This document shows positions 5,308-7,238 of a stretch of 7,238 nucleotides of DNA, in pieces. Below the pieces are notes generated by a model. The model was given only the letters and a program-made list of their open reading frames with translations. It was not told where the DNA came from and made no database searches. A program made the translations under genes and the position numbers. Every line of letters starts with the position of its first letter. The stretch's first letter is position 1. Origin of the DNA: Candidatus Uhrbacteria bacterium RIFCSPLOWO2_02_FULL_49_11 (GTDB lineage: Bacteria; Patescibacteriota; Patescibacteriia; 2-02-FULL-49-11); NCBI GenBank assembly GCA_001791465.1, contig MGER01000026.1:10484-17721 (forward strand), given 5' to 3'.

Positions 5308-6315
5308 TTATCTCGTCGCTAATATGCTCCTCTTATACGCGTCCAGATTATCAAGCGCGACGCCGGTGCCGCGCGCAACGCACAATAGCGGTTCGTCTGC
5401 CACATAAGAAGGCACGCCTGTCGCCTGCATGAGCAGCTTGTCGATGTTTCGTAGCAGCGAGCTGCCCCCAGAGAGCACTATGCCTTTGTCAATCACGTCA
5501 GCGCAAAGCTCCGGCGGCGTCGCCGCAAGCACGAATTTCACCGCGGAAATGACTGTTTCCAGCTCATGCTGAATCGCTTCCGTGACATCATCCGAAGTTA
5601 CCGTAATGGTGCGGGGAAGTCCGGTGACGGTATCGCGGCCTCGCACATTCATGGAAAGTTTATTTTCTAAAAATAGCGCAGAGCCTATGGAAATTTTTAT
5701 ATCTTCCGCAGTACGCTCCCCTATCGCAAGGTTATATTTTCGCCTGATAAACTCCATGATCGCGCTATCAAACCGGTTGCCGCCAGTACGCACGGAAGTA
5801 TTCGCTACGATTCCGCCGAGCGAAATGACCGCGATTTCAGAAGTGCCTCCGCCCGTGTCCACGATCATATGGCCGGATGCGGAACCAATGGGAATATTTG
5901 CGCCGATAGCGGCAGCAATGGGCTCCTTGATGATATAGGCAGTTTTTGCGCCCGCAGCGATCGTTGCGTCAATCACCGCACGGCGCTCCGTAGAAGTGAT
6001 GCCTGCAGGCACGGCGACCATCACCTCCGGGCGTAAGAGACGCATACCCCCAATCGCCTTATTGATAAAATACCGCAGCATTGCTTCTGTGGTGCGATAA
6101 TCAGCGATCACGCCGTCTTTCAACGGCCTGGAAGCCACAATCGTGTCAGGAGTGCGGCCAATCATTTCTTTGGCTTCCTCCCCTACCGCGAGCACCCTGC
6201 GATCCGAAAGCGAATGCGCCACCACCGAAGGTTCATTGATTACAATACCCTTGGTGGGCACGTACACCAACGTATACGTCGTCCCTAAATCAATCCCAAT
6301 TTTCTTGATGAACAT
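5308..6315 (-). CDS. mreB: Rod-shape-determining actin homologue MreB
   Basis: Actin-like ATPase that forms membrane-associated filaments guiding lateral wall synthesis. The 335-residue length is standard. Actin-fold signatures appear in order: phosphate-1 GIDLGTTYT at 7-15, NEPS at 27-30, VPAGITSTERRAV at 102-114, connect-1 with catalytic Glu131 in KEPIAAAIGA (130-139), phosphate-2 VDTGGGTSEIAV at 152-163, TGGNRFD at 177-183, and the adenosine motif GIVLSGGSSLLRNID at 278-292. The N-terminus MFIKK is short, without an obvious amphipathic membrane helix. mreC, mreD and mrdB are not adjacent in the window. ATG 6315 gives the canonical start; no clear Shine-Dalgarno precedes it. A strong candidate promoter lies about 105 nt upstream, leaving a leader with two hairpins. 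MreB, rather than the ParM or FtsA families, is clear from overall similarity. Confidence 0.96.
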   Translation of the reverse strand: MFIKKIGIDLGTTYTLVYVPTKGIVINEPSVVAHSLSDRRVLAVGEEAKEMIGRTPDTIVASRPLKDGVIADYRTTEAMLRYFINKAIGGMRLLRPEVMVAVPAGITSTERRAVIDATIAAGAKTAYIIKEPIAAAIGANIPIGSASGHMIVDTGGGTSEIAVISLGGIVANTSVRTGGNRFDSAIMEFIRRKYNLAIGERTAEDIKISIGSALFLENKLSMNVRGRDTVTGLPRTITVTSDDVTEAIQHELETVISAVKFVLAATPPELCADVIDKGIVLSGGSSLLRNIDKLLMQATGVPSYVADEPLLCVARGTGVALDNLDAYKRSILATR

Positions 6316-6340
6316 AATTTATGATCTTTGTAGCATCGCA

Positions 6341-6360
6341 GCCTGCCTGCGCAGGCAGGC
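6341..6360. repeat. Perfect 20-bp GC palindrome in the mreB leader
   Basis: GCCTGCCTGCGCAGGCAGGC equals its own reverse complement and contains the 18-bp palindrome found at 2229-2246. Outer arms TCGCA (6336-6340) and TGCGA (6366-6370) extend the stem across a small asymmetric loop. It lies about 26 nt upstream of the mreB ATG, so in RNA it would form a hairpin close to the ribosome landing site. Confidence 0.85.
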
Positions 6361-6383
6361 TTGTCTGCGACCTCAAGGTTCGT

Positions 6384-6409
6384 GTGTAGCGTCGGAGCTT
6401 GCCTCCGAC
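6384..6409. repeat. Hairpin module GTGTAGCGT-stem-CTTGC-stem at the start of the mreB leader
   Basis: GTCGGAG (6391-6397), loop CTTGC, and CTCCGAC (6403-6409) form a perfect 7-bp stem, preceded by the flank GTGTAGCGT (6384-6392). The same flank and loop occur at 3017-3040 with a different but still paired stem. Given the promoter at 6419-6447, this hairpin would sit at or within a few bases of the 5' end of the mreB transcript, where it could protect the RNA. Confidence 0.75.
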
Positions 6410-6418
6410 AACGCTCTC

Positions 6419-6447
6419 AATATACCTAAAAATCCCCCTTTCGTCAA
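6419..6447 (-). promoter_or_regulatory. mreB: Strong candidate sigma70-like promoter of mreB
   Basis: On the minus strand TTGACG (6442-6447, 5 of 6) and TATATT (6419-6424, 5 of 6) are separated by the optimal 17 nt. The spacer contains a run of five G and five T. The predicted start site is near 6412, giving a leader of roughly 97 nt before the mreB ATG at 6315. The promoter is downstream of the small-gene terminator, so mreB appears to be transcribed independently. Confidence 0.65.
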
Positions 6448-6470
6448 AACACTCCCTTGATCCTCTTGTC

Positions 6471-6536
6471 ATTCCCGCCCCGTATGCCGCTACAGGATAA
6501 ACCATGGCCTCGCGCAGGCGGGGCTCCTGCGGGAAT
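6471..6536. repeat. Dispersed inverted repeat with ATTCCCGC/GCGGGAAT ends
   Basis: ATTCCCGC (6471-6478) and GCGGGAAT (6529-6536) are perfect inverted ends around a 50-nt core that has its own small GCCT/AGGC hairpin. The outer sequence, with GTC before and CCAG after, resembles widely dispersed intergenic repeats; the ends match those of the Neisseria dRS3 element (ATTCCC-N8-GGGAAT), though here the core is much longer. It separates the terminator of the small membrane gene from the mreB promoter. Confidence 0.65.
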
Positions 6537-6552
6537 CCAGAAATAAATATTT

Positions 6553-6586
6553 AAAAAAATCACCCGGTCTGGCCATCCAAACCGGG
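6553..6586 (-). terminator. Rho-independent terminator of the 108-residue membrane protein gene
   Basis: Read on the minus strand, CCCGGTTTGG (6586-6577) pairs over ten positions, one of them G-T, with CCAGACCGGG (6572-6563) around the loop ATGG. TGA and then seven T (6559-6553) follow. It begins 10 nt past the stop codon of the gene at 6597-6923. This is the clearest intrinsic terminator in the window. Confidence 0.9.
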
Positions 6587-6596
6587 ATTTACATTT

Positions 6597-6923
6597 TCAT
6601 TTTCTGCCTCCAAAAATTTCCATCCGCGACACTGTGAGTAGCTCATAAATGGAGACCGCTACACTCACAAATATCAAAAACCAGAAACCCATTAATATTG
6701 TTTGAAATAATGGGCTTCCTTTTAGGAAAAGGAAACTTGCCAGTTCTCGATATAAAGGCAGGCTGGCGATAAATCCAGCAACAGAAGCAATCACTGCCGC
6801 CAAAAGCCTCTTCCTATTTTCCCTCGCTCCACCACCTAGGTAACCAACCAACGCGAGGACCAGTACGGTTACCACAACGACCCAATTAAGGACCGTCATC
6901 CCCTTTTGAATCGCCAGTTCCAT
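6597..6923 (-). CDS. Small hypothetical membrane protein with three predicted helices
   Basis: I do not recognise this 108-residue protein. Three hydrophobic segments are visible, about residues 11-30, 39-56 and 73-95. The basic loop RENRKR (34-39) and the basic C-terminus (ending GGRK) suggest, by the positive-inside rule, an outside N-terminus and an inside C-terminus. There is no signal peptidase site or lipobox and no recognised catalytic motif. The gene is convincing because it has a full set of signals: a 17-nt-spaced promoter, AAGGAG six nt before ATG 6923, and a strong terminator. Its DNA lacks the GCGC words that are frequent in the neighbouring genes and looks less GC-rich, so separate ancestry is possible. 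The size and topology would also fit a small holin-like or regulatory membrane protein, but nothing here establishes that. Confidence 0.8.
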   Translation of the reverse strand: MELAIQKGMTVLNWVVVVTVLVLALVGYLGGGARENRKRLLAAVIASVAGFIASLPLYRELASFLFLKGSPLFQTILMGFWFLIFVSVAVSIYELLTVSRMEIFGGRK

Positions 6924-6929
6924 GGTTCT

Positions 6930-6935
6930 CTCCTT
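6930..6935 (-). promoter_or_regulatory. Shine-Dalgarno site of the small membrane protein gene
   Basis: AAGGAG on the minus strand with a 6-nt spacer to ATG 6923. It is the only strong ribosome binding site in the window and decides the start over the internal Met9. Confidence 0.85.
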
Positions 6936-6954
6936 TCACTGAGTTCGTTTTCAT

Positions 6955-6983
6955 ATTTTATTGACCGCTCCATCTTACCTCAA
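6955..6983 (-). promoter_or_regulatory. Candidate sigma70-like promoter of the small membrane protein gene
   Basis: On the minus strand TTGAGG (6978-6983, 4 of 6) and TAAAAT (6955-6960, 5 of 6) are spaced by exactly 17 nt. A run of T lies just upstream of the -35, as in an UP-element-like tract. The expected start near 6948 leaves a leader of about 25 nt carrying the AAGGAG site. Confidence 0.6.
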
Positions 6984-7023
6984 TAAAAAAAATCCTACAA
7001 CTATTGGAATCCATTAAAACATC

Positions 7024-7224
7024 CGTCCAATTATATCCGTCTTATCCACCCACCCGACTTATTAGATTTATCCAACTGATCCGACCTATATCGACTCTTC
7101 AGTCCTATTCCAACTTACAATCATATTCAACCTATCCATCCTATTCCGACTTATTCCAACTTATCCGTCCTATTCACCTTATAACTATAACCGTCCCCCA
7201 CTTACCCGCCCCCACTTATCCACC
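7024..7224. repeat. Degenerate 9-10 nt tandem array in a G-poor, gene-free stretch
   Basis: On the plus strand the unit is about CRNCYTAT(T)C. Five units are contiguous at 7128-7175: CAACCTATC, CATCCTATTC, CGACTTATTC, CAACTTATC, CGTCCTATTC. Looser copies occur at 7038-7046, 7073-7081, 7082-7092 and 7100-7110. At 7195-7221 a 14-nt unit starting CCCCCACTTA occurs twice. From 6984 to 7224 the plus strand holds only about 14 G, most of them in CG steps. Stops in all minus frames (ATAAG words) exclude a gene. The remaining bases of the 315-nt region 6924-7238 are the small-gene leader and promoter and, at 7226-7231, a lone TTGACA on the plus strand. Confidence 0.75.
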
Positions 7225-7238
7225 ATTGACAAGAGAAA

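Noticed and set aside
6316..6552. tRNA or small RNA gene in the mreB upstream gap
   Set aside because: No cloverleaf or T-loop signature (GTTCGAATC-like) could be found; the hairpins are explained by repeats.
7024..7224. CRISPR array
   Set aside because: Units are 9-10 nt, degenerate and contiguous, without spacers of constant length and without cas genes.

Overview
The window reads as a chromosomal segment of a small-genome bacterium, most likely of the Patescibacteria / Candidate Phyla Radiation (Parcubacteria-like). This is inference. It rests on a prolyl-tRNA synthetase in which a small four-cysteine segment stands where many bacterial enzymes carry a large editing insertion, on an frr-rseP-proS order without uppS and cdsA between, on mostly weak or absent Shine-Dalgarno sequences, and on intergenic gaps filled with short tandem repeats and GC-rich palindromes. 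No rRNA, tRNA, CRISPR or transposase was seen.

Every gene is on the minus strand, so transcription runs right to left. From right to left: (a) 6924-7238, a gene-free, G-poor stretch with a degenerate 9-10 nt tandem array; (b) 6597-6923, a self-contained unit for a 108-residue three-helix membrane protein with its own sigma70-like promoter, a good ribosome binding site and a textbook terminator; (c) 6316-6552, repeats and a strong candidate promoter leading into mreB (5308-6315); (d) a 212-bp repeat-filled gap; (e) holB (clamp-loader delta', 4175-5095), coupled by an ATGA overlap to a seven-Asp-box beta-propeller lipoprotein (3129-4178); (f) a 155-bp gap with hairpins; (g) frr (2422-2973); (h) a 249-bp repeat-filled gap; (i) rseP (1000-2172) followed 9 nt later by proS (start 990, running off the left edge).

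The genes are mainly housekeeping: cell shape (MreB), replication (delta'), ribosome recycling (RRF), intramembrane proteolysis (RseP) and tRNA charging (ProS). The least ordinary content is between genes. Two gaps (rseP/frr and holB/mreB) share one architecture: inverted arms of 7-nt repeats of the form TTGNNNN flanking GC-rich palindromic cores, with each arm abutting a gene end. A third gap has one such arm plus hairpins. A hairpin module with a conserved loop and flank but a compensatory stem occurs at two sites. The 9-10 nt array at the right edge is a separate repeat type. I cannot attach a named family to the heptad element or to the right-edge array.
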